This document shows, piece after piece, positions 43,894 to 54,622 of a stretch of 64,000 nt of DNA. The notes beneath the pieces are model-generated. The model did no database searches. It was not told where the DNA came from and worked only from the letters and a program-made list of their open reading frames with translations. The translations under genes were made by a program, and so were the position numbers. Position 1 is the first letter of the stretch. Each line of letters starts with the position of its first letter. This DNA is from Malachius bipustulatus (lineage: Eukaryota > Arthropoda > Insecta > Coleoptera > Melyridae). The stretch covers positions 9,734,001-9,798,000 of the forward strand of contig OU342631.1 of assembly GCA_910589415.1 (NCBI GenBank). The letters run 5' to 3'.

Positions 43894-46171
43894 TACACAG
43901 AGAAAAATGCTATGCAATAAATTTGCACAATCTTGTGCCATAGTGAATTGTCAGAAATTTTCTAACTATTGTGTAGAATTATTAAAAAGTCCTGTGTTTT
44001 TAAAGTTCATGGGATTGTGTTATCACATTGCAAGAATTCATGTGACAAATTGTGTAAAATAAACTCAAATAGATTATAGAAATTAATAATCCAGCGCACT
44101 ATGTGAGATTTTTTCATAATACTTACACTATTTTTAAATAAATTGTCGAAACACAGGGATGCACATCAGTGTGCATTTCTCTATCCCAACATTGTACAGA
44201 AATATAGCATAAGTTAGTAAAATTTGTAAATAAGATTGGGCTATTTGGTTTCAAGGCCAATATAATGCAGGAACCGACCAATCGAAATATTTCCCCCCTG
44301 ATTCTGATTAGATTTTCAGACAGATTTGCGTGTGGTAACCGGTTTACTAATAAACGTAAAGGTACCTAGAAGAATAGATGTTCGTTTTCGCTTCCTTGAC
44401 TTGAACTTTGGTAGGTAGGTGGTTTGTTCCGGTTTCCTCGTTCGTTGTCATTGTAGAGGTTAGGGTAGGTTGTAGTCGTGTCGTTAGTGTGAAATGTGTT
44501 GTGCGGGTGCGAGTGCTTTCTGGATGAAATTTGTTTTAGTGTATTATTTCATTATTTGATGCAGGTAAGTAAATATAAAAAAACGAAAGCAAACTAGGTA
44601 TGAAGGAGCTGATTAGTTACGTAGTTATTTCACGTCAAAAAGTATGTGAGTGTGATTGGCTACTGGGGTGACTGGAGACTTAAAAAAGAATTAAGAAAGT
44701 AGGTAAATGTTGAGGTTTGTTCACAACTCCTTTGGTTCGAGACACAGGTTGTTATAAATTTTACTTATCTATTTTGTGATTTTTGATATTTTGAGTACTT
44801 TACTTAATGGAAGTAGGTATAAGTATATTGCTAACCTTTTTCCATTGCAATATCACTGAAGTAATTTTGCAAATATTTAATTAAAATGTCTTGGCCAAAT
44901 GTTTGATGAATAACGTACTTTATTAATTTTTTTTACAATCTCCAATAACCTCTTGAAGCCGATCCCATATATTATAAAACACTCTGTATAATATTGATCT
45001 TGTACACAGTTAGATATATCCAGTCACATAAAAAAACAGAACATAAAGGCAACTTGTATTGACGACATTAAACTACATAGTAGGATAGGAGTGTTTTTTT
45101 TTTAAATAAAATCCACTACCAAATTATTTATATTTAATTGACTATTCTATTCTTTTCTTATTCTTCTTCATTCTTTATTCTATATTCTTTTATTTCAGTG
45201 ACAAATGAAACTCAAGAGGTAACCAGTGAAAATGAGGAAATGACTGAAACTTTCATGTGGCTCCACCATAAAGCAGTATTATACCTTAGGAAGAAGTAGT
45301 TGAAAAATGACGAAAATCTGCCTCACATATTAGACTAAAATTTAAGAGTGATTATTGTGGAATTTTACAAAAAATATCCTGCATTAAACCTGCAAACAGG
45401 TATCTATGGGTAAGTTACTCCAATGATTTTTCACAATATCAACAATTTAAATTAAATTTGTTACATAAATTATTTTTCAGCTTGAATCAGATTTTAATTA
45501 TCTATATGTTTTTATTTTATTGTTATGAATATTTTTTTATTTCATATTTTATTACCTACATAATACTCCAATAAATACTTTTTCATTAAACAACGTTTTT
45601 ATTATTCCCCCACGCTTTAAAGTATTTTTCCAAATAAAGTATAAAAATTAATTCCTAATAAAATCGCAAAGATGACAAAATATTGTACAAAAATTTACTA
45701 AAAATACATTTAATCGAATGCTCCAATTGTTTACTTATTTAACAATATATTTCCTAAAAAAAAAGAAGTTAAATTGAAAATTGACGCAGTGTTGTGCAGA
45801 TACTTTGTATTTGTACTCTAAAACTTTAACAAACTTGATATGATTGTTTAACACAACGTTGTGCAACATGGTTTTACAAGGTGTTGCAAACTTGTGCATT
45901 TAAAATATACAAAAATATTAAAAATACGTACATAATTTTATCCAAAATTATTCCACACATTGTGTGAAATGATTCTACGAAATTGTTGTATGTAATAACA
46001 TTTCTAAATTGAAATAGAACCTATATGTTGTACTAGAAAAACGCACAATTTATTTTACACAAACAAATACATCTAGATTGCACAAATTGGTCCTGTCACC
46101 GTTTTAAGCACAATTTGTAGCAAGTTTTTGAACATTTGTGAAATTAATATACAAACATTTTTCTCTGTGTA
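43894..46171. mobile_element. TIR DNA transposon (2274 bp) inserted into the dead RT
   Basis: The ends are CACAGAGAAAAATG at 43896 and its exact inverse finishing at 46169, with TA on both sides (43894-43895 and 46170-46171). RT-derived sequence continues on each side, so the insertion is clear. Near both ends there are many CACAAT/TTGTG and TTGTGCAA motifs, possible sub-terminal binding sites. No transposase frame is visible. The interior holds exon-like, Myb/SANT-like sequence (listed separately). The TA duplication suggests a Tc1/mariner-type or similar mechanism, but the superfamily is not established. Confidence 0.8.
45199..45412 (+). pseudogene. Exon-like Myb/SANT (trihelix)-like fragment inside the transposon
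   Basis: The sequence follows a TTTTATTTCAG acceptor and runs to a G|GTAAGT donor near 45411. The first frame reads TNETQEVTSENEEMTETF, then MWLHHKAVLYLRKK and a stop at 45297-45299. Beyond it LKNDENLPHIL is readable. A W..KAVL.L..EY pattern is typical of Myb/SANT-like (MADF/trihelix) DNA-binding domains, which occur in insect genes and in the second protein of PIF/Harbinger transposons. The stop and indels make this copy non-functional. A plausible upstream exon end, TGCAGGTAAGTAAAT, lies at about 44560-44575. This may be captured host gene sequence or the remains of the element's own second gene. Confidence 0.4.
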
Positions 46172-46335
46172 CGTTTCCTTTGGGGTCTACTCAACGGACA
46201 TAGCGGCTCTCCTACCATCCTCTCTCAGATCTCCTTCCAAAGTTATTTTTATTATTCTCTTCTTGTTATTCGCCTTTTTAATTTCTTCAACGGGCGTAAT
46301 TTTGATCAATTTTCACTCTTGATTAATTCGAAAAC
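46172..46335 (+). pseudogene. Dead Jockey-like reverse transcriptase, 3' portion
   Basis: This segment continues the RT C-terminus after the transposon. The frame reading LLNGHSGSPTILSQISFQ matches the end pattern (L..G..D.P.LL..I.F) common in Jockey-like elements. Its position shows that the 2.27-kb transposon split an already integrated RT copy. Confidence 0.55.
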
Positions 46336-47569
46336 GGCTTAATCAAGGTCCCTCAAAATTTTTCTTTCCAAATAAAGTGAATTTTCCATTTTCAAAAAAG
46401 ATTTAGAAAGTTTCACAGATTTTTTTACACGTTTAAAATGAGATTTTAGAGAATACACGGGTAGGACGTCTATGAGAGACAATTTCCCTATAATAATATT
46501 AATAAAATATCCGAGCCAGTTTCAGGCAGGACAAGTTTTTATATAACAGCTAAACCCCAATCTATTTTACATCGTGCCCCAAGTCGGATGTCCATCTCCT
46601 TTGACTGGTAAGATCTGGAGGGTTCGTACACCTCCGGGATTCGCATCGTATATTTTAATGGCGCTATAACGTAACCAGGAGCGAAACAGGAATTTGAAGA
46701 CCGCCCTAAAACCGAATGGTTGGTGGCTCCCTAATAAAGAGGATAAATTCAAAATTTATGGCAACTTTCATATCTGCACGAGGAAATGGGGATAATATTT
46801 ACGTTTCACCGAGTCCCCTGTTAGTTACATAATTACATCCAGAAGAAATGTTTAATTCAAGTCTTAGGGACAATGAACTTTCAGGTATTTTAATGAAATT
46901 CCAGCTAATGCTGTACCTTTTAAAGGATGTTCGGGAATTTTCCGGTTCAGTATTGCCAAAGAAATTTCACTTGCAATTTCACTTCTTGCTTCCAAGGTTG
47001 GCTATTTATTCTTAGCTGGGTCATCTCATGTCAACTAGTTTGAGTACACAAAGTTACTACCAAAGACAACCTAAAAGTTTACTTTGCAAATTCCTGTTTA
47101 CTTATAGAACTTCCAAGGAGGTTAGAAAAGTTTCCTGTTTATTCGTCATATTTTAACGCGGGTGATTTTATTTTTAAGACCAGCAATATTGACCAGCATA
47201 TGATGAAAAATCACAAAATTTAAAAAAAAAAACTCTCCCCGTCAACATTTACAACGTCATTGTTTAAATGACGTAATTACTTGAATACATTCATTTACGG
47301 CGTTAAAATTTATTTACGCATACTTAATATCAATATACAACTGTTTTCTCGAGCTACAATTATTATTAGCGACCTATTTCTTAAAAGTATCGCGTGTAAC
47401 TTCACGTACCCTTTTGACCTTAAAAGAAAGACCTGAAAGGTGCGTTGCATGCACGAAAAGCGTCCACGTGAAAGTCCATCAACTTCCAGGATGACGTCGA
47501 GGTGGCATGACAATGGGGCTTTCTCATTGGTCCAGGGAGGATAGGAAAACCTCACCTGTAGAATTTTCG
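46336..47569. other. Non-coding stretch, no gene recognised
   Basis: No gene was recognised. The open frames at 46567-46752 and 47310-47555 (minus) have no recognisable domain. Confidence 0.5.
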
Positions 47570-49000
47570 GACTCTATTTGAGGTGGATCAAGTCTTTCGT
47601 GATGGTAAATCGTATACCTCGACGGTTTTTGGGTAATACAAGGCAATAGGTTGTCATGATGCTTGGTGGTCCATTCTTGGTGCCAGGCGATGGTTAGATC
47701 GAAACCTGCTGTTTAGGTGGGCGGATTTCTGCAACGTGGACGGTTGCAGAATTCAATATCTTCGTGGATTGAGAGTTTTGGGTCGGCCAAGATCTTTTTG
47801 TACTCTCTTGTAAGAGCGTTCACGCTGCACAGATTTAAAGGCTGGACGTGGCTCCAGGACTGAAAGCAATTATATGGGAGAGGATTTAATAACACCAGCA
47901 ATTATTCTCATTGTGTTGTTAAGCTGAGTATCATCTTTATAGGCGTGAGGGTTGTTAAGCCCTCCAGATGTGGAGAATTTGGCAGCTGAAGAAACAATAC
48001 TCAGAGCTGATAAGCTTAAAGTGGGTGCTGACGCTCCCCATGTTATCCCGCATAGCTTTTGTTTTTATGTTGAGTTTTTATTATTAGTCAACCATGTTTT
48101 TTAGAGTTGAATTCTGAGCTCTTTATCAGCAACCATGTTTTTTAGAGTTGAATTTTGAGCTCTTTATCAGCAGCCTCATTATTTTTTAATGGGAAACATG
48201 CTACCTCTGTCTTGCTGGCGCTTAGCTGAAGTCTCCATTTTCGAAAGTATTTCCCAATTTTCCCAGATCGGCTGTCAGGATCATCTCCCCGGCTCTTCAA
48301 ATGTCTTCATGTTGGTCATTCAAATGTCTTCAAATTACATTTTTAGCTTGAATTGAATCCCATGATAACTTCGATTGTCCTGTCGTTCATCATATTGTTT
48401 AGTAGCGGGCTTATATGGAATTGTACGGAGAGGCTTGGGTACTAAGCTTTCTCTCCGGACGGTGTCATAAGCAGCTGACAGATCAATAAACGCCGCAGGT
48501 GTTTTAAGGTTTCTTGGAAACCCCACTTCTTTATGAGCGGGAGAACTTGGTCCACACAGCTTCGTTTTGGTCTGAAGCCTGCCTTTTCAATTGAGATTTT
48601 TTCAAAGATCTTTGGGCTGATTCTGTTGCAGATAACCCGCTCCATAACTTTGTACGTAAGAGAGAGCGATGTAATAGGCTTGTAGCTTTTAGGTAAGTTT
48701 TCTGGTTTTCCTGGTTTTAGGCACGTTTCCAGTCTGTATTGTGTCATTGAGGAATACCGGTGCTTTTCCTTATGTGACATCTTTAACGAGCGTGTACGCT
48801 ATCTCTTGCGTGCTACTTTTGGTCTCTGAGTGCTCGTTTTATTTCATTCGTATGAGCTTTGTCTTTCGAAGCTCTGGATGTTGCAACTAATGTGACGTTG
48901 TTGCATTAGGAGAGACCTGGTTTTTGTCTTTGGGCAGGCGCTCAAAGTCCAAGCTTGACGGTTTGAGGTCTGGAAGGTCATACTTCACAGAAATCTCTTT
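47570..49000 (-). pseudogene. Dead RTE/Jockey-like reverse transcriptase
   Basis: On the minus strand from about 49000, fragments occur in order: LDFERLPKDKNQVSPN, SKDKAHTNEIKRALR and KPITSLSLTYKVMERVICNR. These are followed by SIEKAGFRPKRSCVDQVLPL, AAFIDLSAAYDTVRRE (motif A), LQLSASKTEVACFPL, NALTREYKKILADPKLSIH and FDLTIAWHQEWTTKHH near the 3' end. The YADD-containing middle is missing or unreadable, and there are stops and shifts throughout. The FIDLSAAYDTV motif A is common in widespread arthropod RTE/Jockey-type elements; the exact clade is not resolved. A 41-bp segment is duplicated in tandem inside it (48090-48171). Confidence 0.85.
48090..48171. repeat. 41-bp tandem duplication
   Basis: AACCATGTTTTTTAGAGTTG onward to CTCTTTATCAGC occurs at 48090-48130 and again at 48131-48171, with one mismatch by eye. 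It lies inside the dead RT and post-dates that insertion. Confidence 0.9.
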
Positions 49001-49579
49001 TAAATTGCAAAATCTGCCTAGCCACGTCATTTATATATTATGACTGATAAGTCAATCGTTACAGTAGTCATCTAGCTGCTGCATATGTCCTAAATCAAAA
49101 CAATTCATCGAGTATAGAAGTGTCCGGGTATTGTTATTGAGCCTATTTGCTTGAAATAACAATATCTTATTAAAAAGTCAATTTGGAACACAATTTGAGT
49201 CCATTTGTGGCATAAATCACGCAGACATTTTCAAGGGATGAAATTGTGGTAATTCTAGACTTACATTTATTCAACTCGCAGTAAAATCACAGTTATTTTG
49301 AAATAACCTATAAACGAATAACAGTTACACTAAGTAGTCGTGACTACGTATCACTGTTAATAAAAAGTCGAATAGACTAGTCTACTATTCTAGTAATTGA
49401 ATATCTTGTATATTGCGCGTACAGCAATTAGGTTTCAACATGACCCACCCTTTCCAAAGCCAACAAAGACCGTGAAACTGAAGTTTTTTATAAACAAATT
49501 CTTGCTAACATCGAAAGAATAATAAAACTAACAATGTTTGTTGTACTTATGATTAATTCTGTTTTTCTTCTAATTTCAG
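49001..49579. other. Intronic DNA upstream of the neuroligin exon
   Basis: No gene is present. The segment at 49262-49391 is a copy, in inverse orientation, of 61051-61182. The polypyrimidine tract and acceptor of the neuroligin exon close this stretch. Confidence 0.6.
49262..49391. repeat. Dispersed repeat, partner of 61051-61182
   Basis: The reverse complement shares GAATAGTAGACTAGTCTATT, CGACTTT, TGATACGTA, TGTAACTGTTATT-like and ATTTTACTGCGAGTTG blocks with 61051-61182, about 80 percent overall. It lies about 190 bp upstream of the exon. Confidence 0.7.
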
Positions 49580-49741
49580 CAGGCATTCGGGAAGGTGGAA
49601 GTTCGCCCAAATATCCAGTGATAGTGTTCATACATGGTGAGAGCTACGAGTGGAACTCCGGTAATCCCTACGACGGCAGCGTCCTCGCGAGCTACGGCGG
49701 AGTGGTGGTCGTAACCGTCAACTATAGGTTAGGTATATTAG
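49580..49741 (+). CDS. Nlg: Neuroligin, single internal exon (partial gene)
   Basis: The 162-nt exon encodes [20 protein letters not shown], then [20 protein letters not shown] and [13 protein letters not shown]. This is the oxyanion-hole stretch of the carboxylesterase fold. [16 protein letters not shown] in place of the catalytic HGGGF marks neuroligins, synaptic cholinesterase-like adhesion proteins that bind neurexin and lack hydrolase activity. The exon follows a pyrimidine-rich tract ending TAATTTCAGCAG and is followed by GTAAGC. Both flanking introns are in phase 1. A CAGCAG tandem acceptor allows a start at 49580 or 49583, adding or removing one codon. No ORF start belongs here; the upstream in-frame ATG at 49534 is intronic. 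No other neuroligin exon was found in the window, so the introns are large. Gene identity is strong; the paralogue is not determined. Confidence 0.9.
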
Positions 49742-50859
49742 GTAAGCCAAAGAATAATTTACTGTAGCTAATAATATGAATAAAGGCGAAATTATTTCTC
49801 TTTACAATTTGTTCTGCTCATTTTCCGGATTAGCTACATGAAAACGATTGTTAAACTTTAAACACACTTTGTATTAAAAGTAGCGTCGAACTGAAATTGT
49901 TTTTCAATGGAAGCTCGGAACGAGATTAAGCAACCGTGTCCCCTTGCATAAATAGAATGCCGCATAAATTCAATTACCTCAAAAATGTCTGGAAGTTTTT
50001 AAATTTACACCGTTTTTATGCAGCTAATTTGATAAATGTCTAATTGGAAAAGTTTAAGGTATTTTGCACACCGGGAACCGCTTAAAATTCCGTCTCACTG
50101 AGGTCCCTCTCCTGAAGAATGACAATTTGTAACGTCGATGGTGGCTCTATTATTACGGCTTTGTCGATCCATAATGGTCGGTTTATTCGTCAAAAGAGTG
50201 CCCTTTTCCCAGTTAGACTAGGTTGTTTTGAAGTTCTTTACCCACCTACTGCTTTGTGATGGTAATTGACTTGCCGCTGAAGGGTAATTTTCGTAATAAC
50301 GAACCGCTAATGCTTGGCCATCGTGAATTTGTTAGTAAAATGTTAATCAATTATAATTAATTTTCATCGACTTGTTTTTATGCTTAATAATAATTCATTT
50401 GGGTAACGATTGAAAGTCAAATTTTCCAGAAAAAAAGTAATAAACAAATTAGTTTTTTAACGTGATGAAATTTTAAATGTCTGGAGTAATAGGCGGGAAG
50501 AAAGTATCCATAATCAAAATTCAATTATACCGCGTGGGGAATAAATTAGTTTTATAATTAGCCCCTCTCCCCCTTCTTGTAGGTGCGGCCCCTATTTTTT
50601 AATGGCAGATTCGGTTTTATTCTGAAAATATGTAGTAAGGAAACTCCACCTTCCCCACTCATTCTAATGGAGATTGGCTCCCGGTCAAATTTCTTGTAAC
50701 TTTGAGTATCCGAGTATTCGACGAGTAGATCAGAAGTCTCCCTGTGCATAAACCCACAACAACTCGTTTTTCTCTTATGATAGTCACGCATATATTTTTA
50801 TATGTTCCCCCCATCCCTAAACAGTCTTAGAGAAGTTTAATCATTCGTTAAGATTAAAA
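49742..50859. other. Intronic DNA downstream of the neuroligin exon
   Basis: Starts with the GTAAGC donor. No repeats or genes were recognised. A pyrimidine-rich patch (CCCCTCTCCCCCTTCTTG) lies near 50563. Confidence 0.6.
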
Positions 50860-52200
50860 AGCTGCTTCTTTTGCGGTACTTACATTTTAAGTCCATCAGT
50901 GACCTTCCCAGCAGTAACAGAAATAGAAACCACAAGATACTCTCAAGAGATCCGCTACAGACGCTTGGTTCGGTGAAACGACCTAATGGCTCGTACACGG
51001 ACCCCATAAACGTTAAAGATCTTGAGAGGAACTCACTTTCTCGACCGTCCTCTATAGGAGGACGACGAAACAACCTCAAAAATCTGATTGGATAGCAACC
51101 TGATTGGATAACAACCCATACAATTGAAAGAGCGGTGAAAGCCTCCAATCCTTTCAAATCGTTCCGGCGTTACTACAAACTACAAGTAGGTTTGGAATCC
51201 TCTCCCCTTTGCTCTAATTCCTTCTCGCCGATGACCTTCTAGCCTTTCTCTCGCTATGGATTGTCGACGTCCAGGCGTTTATGCTCATGAAAAGAACATC
51301 AAGGGGAGTTCAGTTGACCGAGGCGTATGGGCCCATGTTCATTTGCCCGCAGCTAGCAGCTCGTAACTTCTCTCTTCGGTACGTCCTGACCTGACTAGTC
51401 CCGCACGCCGATGATAAGGATGCTGTCGTCCCTCTTTGATCCTCAATTCAGATCAAAGCTGGATGTTCGAACCTTGCCTCAATCCGGCGTCGGTCCGGGC
51501 GTCGATGTCGATTCCCTCTCGACGGCAGTCACAGGATGAAGATGGGGAAATGTCCTAGCTGACTCAGTACATCAGCAGAGTGAACCGCTCTGCTTATAAA
51601 GTCCTTCTCCCGGGAAGAGACCTGTGGAAGGACAACAGAAATGAATTCCTGACAGAATATTTTAGTTGGTTTACCGATAGACTTAAGGCATCCACAGGAA
51701 CTGGAGCTGGGGTGTGTAGCGGTAGCGCTGGCTCAAAAAAAGAGTCTTCTCGAGCCTGGGCCTTCATGCAACCACTTTCCAGGGCGAAATCCATGGCACA
51801 CAGCTCTGTACGCAGTTACAGGAAAAGGTTCACTGCCAACGCAGATCAATAAAGATGTTTTCAGGCACCAAGAGACTCTAAAAACTTTCAGCTCCAGTCA
51901 CTGCAAGGCAAAGTTGGTCTGGAACTGTCAACTAACCTTGAATGCTCTAGTAAAGAGCAACGATGTAACTCTGGTCTGGATTCCGGACCATCCTGGATAT
52001 GGAAAGAACGAACTAACCGACCTTTTGCCCAGGAAAAGTACCGAATCCGAATTTTATTGGACCAGAACCAGCATTGGGAATACCACGGGATATTGCCAAA
52101 ACAACAATACGCAACTGGGCTGAGAGGGAAGTCCTCCAGCTCTGTCAAAACTTACAAAGATTGGAGGTTAACATGAAAAAACTGAAAGCCTTCAATTGGA
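50860..52200 (+). pseudogene. Gutted I-type non-LTR retrotransposon (linker and RNase H remain)
   Basis: At 50870-51160 the frame shows NGSYTDPINVKDLERNS and, after a stop, QPDWITTHTIERAVKASNPF, the linker found just before the RT in I-clade elements. The RT itself is not readable between 51200 and 51560. An RNase H domain follows: WFTDRLKASTGTGAGV (51667-51720), a second block around WNCQLTLNALVKSNDVTLVW (about 51920-51980), then IPDHPGYGKNELTD. Frameshifts separate these. The order matches the copy at 10659-12570, but most of the RT has been lost by deletion or decay. Confidence 0.75.
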
Positions 52201-54622
52201 GGTAAATTAAGTAAGTAATAAGGACTGTACCCAGATCGAGTCGAATTATGGATCTTGTAAGCCCCACTCTTTACAGTTTGACGCGGATCTCTAAAAATTC
52301 CTCGCCTTTATTACAGTACATACAGGGGTCATTGATTATACGGGGTTGTTATTGTCGCAGAACGTCCCAGCTGTGAGTTCTCAAGAGAGTAATTAAACGG
52401 TGTGTTCCCGATAACGGTTTCGTGTTCAGTTAATATGGAAATGAGCACGACGTTCGGAATGCGCCCTCCAAAGATGACGATGAATCCTCTTCAGATAAAC
52501 GACTACGAGAGGGAGACAAACGGCTGCAGATCATAAGTTAAGGTATGCTGAGTCGTTCGAGGTTTACCTGAAACTCCATACAGAGAATTCCTTTACCGGC
52601 AATACGTTACGTTCCTATCAGGCACGTTGCTCGGGGGATAATATCCATAGTTTCGACATAATTCACTCTTGGCATTGTAGTTCAACTCCCGTAAGGGGAG
52701 TAGAAGCTAAGAATCTTAACACAAAGGTTTAACGGCAGGTCAAGTGGCTGAAGAATGTCTTTCGAGAGTCCTATCGTATGGGTGAAGTAGGTTTCAGGTT
52801 TAGGTTGCCGATTTTGTTTTATTGTCGGTTTCATGAGAGAATTTACGGGTCGTATACGGGGTGCTCTAAAAACATTGTATCTTCTTGCATTTTTAAAACT
52901 TTTATCTGATTTTTCTTGTGAAGTTGATGCAATGTGGCAAATAGGCAAAATTCGCCTTCGTTATTTTATTCATAACGGCTTTTTCCTACGTACATACTGC
53001 CGAAAAATAAGTGAATACGCTCTCGACAAGTACATCCATTAGTGAAAAACACACCGAACTCTCCGCGTCTCTTATTTCATGCCGATGACAAGGAGTAGGG
53101 AAAGAATCAGTTATCCGAGAAAACAAGTTTCGCGAACGACGACATAGAAAACGGAGTTCAGCGTCGACAGCGGCGCTGCTAAAAATAGGAAGATAAATCC
53201 GGGGATTTGTTTTCCTAGTGGCCACTTAGAATCGATTTAACAGGTTAGGTTTGCCGGAAGGACTAGTGGGATAAATACATTACGCCCAGGCCATCGACAC
53301 GGGCCCAAGATCGGGCAAAACGACTCCTGTCTCCTAAGACACGCAGTTCAAGACATGATGAAAGTCCGATGCCTATCTGGAAAATGACAGGGATCCTGGT
53401 AATAAACCCTTGCTGATGGAAGGCGGCTATACTTCCCGTTTCCCGGGTTGTATTACTGCTGATTTAGTAATAGAAGTCAAACTTATTAGGAAAGAATGGG
53501 AATCTCCGAGGTCCCTGATTATGATCATGTTCTTCTTTTTTAACTCATTTTACTGCCACTAGGGCTTCTTGTGAAAATTTTTTCTTTTTTCATTCATTTG
53601 TAACGCTGTTAAAGCTGCGTTATGAATACCTTGAATCATGAAAATGGTTTAAGAGGAATTATTTTCTCAAGGTAGAAATCTCATGGACCGTTTTATTAAA
53701 AAATATCCTGTATAACTTGTTTTATGTAACCTGTAACCGGATCTTGGTTACGAATTAAGCAGAGGGGCGCAGGCAACGGAACGGGCAAGAGTCACGCGTT
53801 TCTAAAGAAAGTCAAACCTACCTTATCTAAAAATTTATTTCTCAGTAACCGTGCCTGTATTATAAACTGATTGATTGTTGGACAGTTTCTAATGGCGGAT
53901 TTGAATGTCATAACTTTGGTCCTTCAGGCTCGCGAATTCAAAGACATGGTGGATTTCTTTCGTTTATTTAAGCAATCACAACAACAATAACACGACACAG
54001 CTCGAATTTGAACTGTGTATGTACATTACGTAAGCAGAGCAGTTGGCTTACTAGCTATCGATAAATAGGTTTTATAGTAAAGCAGAGTTAATGGTTTATA
54101 TCTAAACAAGATAACATCTCATCGTGCTTCTACGATGTTCACCTAATTTCTCAATTTGTCTTGTTTAAAAGATTCCAGGTAGCTTTTAAATAAAAATAAG
54201 TCCTTACACCTGTGTATCTACCTTTTTAAAGAAGTTTGCGAAGAACCAGCGTTTTCTTCACCAATCATACTTCATGTTTTAAAGCTAATGAGTCGTTCCC
54301 GCAAAAATTACGTTTTATTTCAAACTCTTTAAAATACCTAAGTGTCTTTTCCGTTTGCGATCATTAATATCGAACTTCGTGTAGTTTCCAACATCGCACG
54401 TCGTGCGTTTATTTGTGAGGACTCTTGAAGTTATTTTCAACAACATATGTCTGCCGTGACTTCCTCCAAGAACAACTCCAGAATTTTCATCTGATTTATT
54501 GAGCGAGAGAGAACCAACCCACCATTCAAGTTCATCCATTTCAGGAAATTAATCTTCGTGGAATCAAAAAAGTTACCATTTCACAAAATGACAGCCAGTA
54601 AGTCAAATTTTATCCTGTTTTT
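52201..54622. other. Non-coding stretch, no gene recognised
   Basis: Open frames such as 52833-53042 and 54315-54539 show no recognisable domain. No RNA gene was seen. Confidence 0.5.

Noticed and set aside
49534..49579. ATG-initiated extension of the neuroligin open frame
   Set aside because: The stretch is a polypyrimidine-rich intron end followed by CAG; the residues ([15 protein letters not shown]) look like a signal peptide only by chance.
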